DNA of 64,000 nucleotides from Morganella psychrotolerans (GTDB taxonomy: Bacteria; Pseudomonadota; Gammaproteobacteria; Enterobacterales; Enterobacteriaceae): positions 1-64,000 of the forward strand of contig NZ_LZEX01000001.1 in the NCBI RefSeq assembly GCF_001676055.1, in the 5' to 3' direction. A program made the position numbers and the translations under genes. This document shows, one piece after another, positions 63,999 to 64,000 of this stretch (positions are counted from its first letter, which is position 1; every line of letters begins with the position of its first letter). The notes under the pieces were generated by a model. It had not been told where the DNA came from, searched no databases, and saw only the letters and a list, made by a program, of their open reading frames with translations.

Positions 63999-64000
63999 CA

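Noticed and set aside
1-64000. CRISPR arrays, rRNA, intact insertion sequences or prophage
   Set aside because: No regularly spaced repeats, rRNA sequence, transposase or phage structural genes were seen on either strand.

Overview
The window looks like a chromosomal segment of a Morganella-like member of the Morganellaceae. The evidence is a Proteeae-type membrane L-amino acid deaminase, many clear enterobacterial orthologues (ybiT, yaiI, yehS, yegD, nemRA, copA, arsRBC) and a base composition that looks near 50% GC, higher than Proteus or Providencia. The species name is inference; no search was run.

Layout. 1-7,700: an orphan type VI secretion island with a vgrG fused to a DUF4123 adaptor domain, an unrecognised candidate effector, three related exported proteins and three near-identical PAAR proteins in a partly duplicated array. 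7,768-12,100: core genes (Lrp-type regulator, tRNA-Lys(CUU), ybiT, a DUF4184 protein, yaiI) and palindromic intergenic repeats. 12,350-14,450: L-amino acid deaminase followed by an exported RidA-like protein. 14,650-18,620: a DmsABC-type anaerobic reductase operon behind a perfect FNR box. 18,670-22,730: a cargo site holding a HigBA-like toxin-antitoxin pair and a LexA-controlled colicin E3-type bacteriocin with two immunity genes, bounded by duplicated fragments of the dmsC tail and of an M23-type gene. 22,741-27,933: the M23-type lipoprotein, a frameshifted RND pump with its adaptor, and a decayed acetyltransferase.

27,933-36,640: rhomboid protease, yehS, exported amidohydrolase, HAD phosphatase, aspartyl-protease-like protein, Dyp peroxidase, yegD and nemRA. 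36,636-41,540: a Fur-box-preceded TonB receptor and ABC importer for iron. 41,767-46,320: copA with a CueR-type promoter, a VOC protein, a VF530 protein and a Fic protein. 46,554-51,320: arsRBC, then a YeeE/YedE sulfur transporter with a rhodanese lipoprotein. 51,636-56,120: an island of small exported proteins and lipoproteins (Sel1-type, MORN-type and others). 56,780-61,475: SDR, cupin, two EamA transporters and a MocR-type regulator.

The most interesting locus is at the right edge (61,483-63,721, minus strand): a 23-residue peptide gene, a perfect 11-bp hairpin, a HEXXH peptide-modification-type protein and an MFS exporter. This is the architecture of a very small RiPP (ribosomally made, modified peptide) pathway.

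A caution applies to much of the window. The RND pump, bacteriocin, one EamA transporter, MFS exporter and HEXXH gene are each split at an A/T run of 7-9 bases that is one base too long. The MocR gene is split one base short at a G/C run, and the vgrG fusion may also rest on a one-base change. This may be sequencing error rather than gene decay. Frameshifted genes are entered as 'pseudogene' with the corrected model described.
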